DNA of 5,928 bases from Verrucomicrobiota bacterium. Lineage in GTDB: Bacteria; Verrucomicrobiota; Verrucomicrobiia; Chthoniobacterales; UBA10450. This document shows, in pieces, positions 4,859 through 5,928 of this stretch. Both the position numbers and the translations under genes were made by a program. The stretch spans positions 1 to 5,928 of the forward strand of contig QHNF01000067.1 of NCBI GenBank assembly GCA_003218345.1. Direction: 5' to 3'. Positions within the stretch are counted from its first letter, which is position 1. Each line of letters opens with the position of its first letter. The notes under the pieces are model-generated. The model did no database searches. It saw only the letters and a list, made by a program, of their open reading frames with translations, and was not told where the DNA came from.

Positions 4859-5518
4859 ATGCGGAAGCACTTTCATCGGGTAGTTGCCATTGATGGTCCG
4901 GCGGCCTCGGGAAAAAGCAGTGTCGCGCGAGAGCTCGCGGAGGAGTTCGGCTTTGTCTACGTCAATTCGGGCGCTATTTATCGAGCGATCACTTGGCAGA
5001 TCCTGAAGAAGGGGATCGCTGTGGAAGATAACGATTGCATTGCCTCAGCGCTCAAGTCAGCCGCGATCACATGCTGTCTTCAGGACAACGAGTCGCGCAT
5101 CATCATTGATAATGTCGATCCCACGGACCACCTGCGCGATCATTGCGTAAACGAAAACGTTTCCCGCATCAGCAGATTTCCGCTGGTTCGCCAAATTGTC
5201 GCGCAGAAACTGCATGAGCTTGCGCGCCAACACGACCTGGTCGTCGAAGGTCGCGATATTGGTTCGGTCGTTTTTCCAGACACGCCGTATAAATTTTATG
5301 TTGATGCTTCGCCTGCGGTGCGTTTGCAGCGCCGTGCCGCAGAAGGGCAGCGTGACGAAATCGCCATGCGCGATCATGATGACTCTTCACGGTCTGTCTC
5401 ACCCCTCGTCATCGCGCCGGATGCACATGTCATCGACACTTCACATCTTACGATCGAAAGAGTGGTCGAGGAGGTCATCGCGCGCCTTAGGGCGATGGGT
5501 CTCCACGTTTCCAGCTGA
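4859..5518 (+). CDS. cmk: Cytidylate kinase
   Basis: This 219-residue kinase phosphorylates CMP and dCMP with ATP and feeds pyrimidine nucleotides to nucleic acid and phospholipid (CDP-diacylglycerol) synthesis. The P-loop is GPAASGKSSVAR (13-24; K19). VNSGAIYRA corresponds to the usual DTGAMYRA nucleotide-monophosphate site, with serine for threonine. EGRDIGSVVFPD is the conserved VxGRDxGTxVFPxA motif. DASPAVRLQRR begins the lid region, and DDSSRSVSPLVIAPDAHVID contains the conserved R-x-x-x-PL segment. Between QRR and the MRDHDDSSR segment the protein has only about eight residues (AAEGQRDEIA), shorter than in E. coli or Bacillus enzymes, consistent with a compact lid. The ATG at 4859 lacks a Shine-Dalgarno (CACTAATATCCCGG precedes it). 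The frame upstream is open back to the aroA stop codon but has no ATG, GTG or TTG start. plsC follows after 40 bp. Confidence 0.96.
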   Translation: MRKHFHRVVAIDGPAASGKSSVARELAEEFGFVYVNSGAIYRAITWQILKKGIAVEDNDCIASALKSAAITCCLQDNESRIIIDNVDPTDHLRDHCVNENVSRISRFPLVRQIVAQKLHELARQHDLVVEGRDIGSVVFPDTPYKFYVDASPAVRLQRRAAEGQRDEIAMRDHDDSSRSVSPLVIAPDAHVIDTSHLTIERVVEEVIARLRAMGLHVSS

Positions 5519-5558
5519 TTCGATTGATCCACCGCGTCAACGCTTCACTGCTTCGACG

Positions 5559-5928
5559 ATGAACATCTACTACTGGCTTGGTTATCATCTCTCCCGGTTG
5601 GTCGGCCGATTGTCTTTTCATTTTCGTGTAATCCACCGAGAGCGCATGATTCAGAGCGGCCCGGTGATTCTCGCGATGAACCACCAGAGTTATCTCGATC
5701 CGCCGCTTGCCGGAATTACATGCGATCGGGCGATTTACTTTCTGGCGAAGCGAACGTTGATGACCACGCCGCTGCTCCGCTGGTTTTTGCCAAAGCTGAA
5801 CGTGATCCCAGTAAACCAAGAAGGTATCGACCGCAGCGCTCTTAAGGCTTTGATTCGTGTACTCAGGTCCGGGAACGCAGCGTTGGTTTTTCCAGAAGGT
5901 TCACGCACGCTGGACGGTAATTTGCAGC
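5559..5928 (+). CDS. plsC: 1-acyl-sn-glycerol-3-phosphate acyltransferase, N-terminal part
   Basis: This is the first 123 residues of a PlsC-family (LPLAT/AGPAT) acyltransferase, which acylates lysophosphatidic acid at the membrane to give phosphatidic acid for phospholipid synthesis. Motif I is NHQSYLDPP (41-49), with the catalytic H42 and D47 of the H-x4-D pair. A helix with AKRTLMTTPLLRWFL and motif II (NVIPVNQEGID, 81-91) follow. Motif III is FPEGSRT (111-117), which binds the glycerol-phosphate. The rest lies beyond the right edge. The N-terminus has amphipathic or hydrophobic character (IYYWLGYHLSRLVG) suited to membrane association. The ATG at 5559 gives a standard N-terminus and has no Shine-Dalgarno (CACTGCTTCGACG precedes it). 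It lies 40 bp after cmk. cmk followed by plsC is also the order in Chlamydia (with argS next), which supports PVC ancestry. Broader LPLAT specificity cannot be excluded from half a protein. Confidence 0.93.
   Translation, partial: MNIYYWLGYHLSRLVGRLSFHFRVIHRERMIQSGPVILAMNHQSYLDPPLAGITCDRAIYFLAKRTLMTTPLLRWFLPKLNVIPVNQEGIDRSALKALIRVLRSGNAALVFPEGSRTLDGNLQ

Noticed and set aside
1..5928. Search for a novel defence, phage, CRISPR or secretion system
   Set aside because: All eight genes match housekeeping, signalling or envelope families, or a small lipoprotein. There are no direct-repeat arrays, integrases, transposases or toxin-antitoxin pairs visible.

Overview
The window reads as a stretch of ordinary chromosome from a free-living bacterium, most likely of the PVC superphylum and probably Verrucomicrobiota (a soil Chthoniobacterales-like lineage is my best guess). 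The clues are a stand-alone bacterial SWIB-domain protein, a proline-rich lipoprotein whose C-terminus resembles one I recall from Verrucomicrobia, a cmk-plsC neighbourhood like that of Chlamydia, moderate G+C, and mostly absent Shine-Dalgarno sequences. The taxon is an inference; no rRNA or other marker is present.

The left half (1-2817) holds four genes in tandem on the minus strand. In transcription order they are a REC plus SpoIIE/PP2C phosphatase response regulator (2817-1639), a SWIB-domain protein (1577-1296), a secreted thioredoxin-fold protein (GTG start probably at 1170, end 718), and a NodB-family polysaccharide deacetylase with a signal peptide (start 563, C-terminus cut by the window edge). 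A probable intrinsic terminator overlaps the phosphatase stop codon, so SWIB is probably transcribed separately. An 11-bp perfect inverted repeat of REP-like form sits between SWIB and the thioredoxin gene.

The right half (2960-5928) holds four genes on the plus strand: a small proline-rich lipoprotein, aroA (EPSP synthase), cmk (cytidylate kinase) and plsC (1-acylglycerol-3-phosphate acyltransferase, cut by the right edge). aroA, cmk and plsC are closely spaced and probably form a housekeeping operon for shikimate, pyrimidine nucleotide and phospholipid synthesis. aroA and cmk lie in the same frame and are separated by a single TGA followed by 26 sense codons. The 142-bp divergent region 2818-2959 should hold promoters for both halves; a good sigma70-like candidate faces the lipoprotein.

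There is no gene-free stretch longer than 300 bases. I see no tRNA, rRNA, CRISPR array, insertion sequence, phage gene or defence gene, and no convincing undescribed multi-gene system. The points most worth a second look are the single-stop aroA/cmk arrangement, the SWIB protein, the lipoprotein family, the overlapping hairpins upstream of the thioredoxin gene, and the general lack of Shine-Dalgarno sites.
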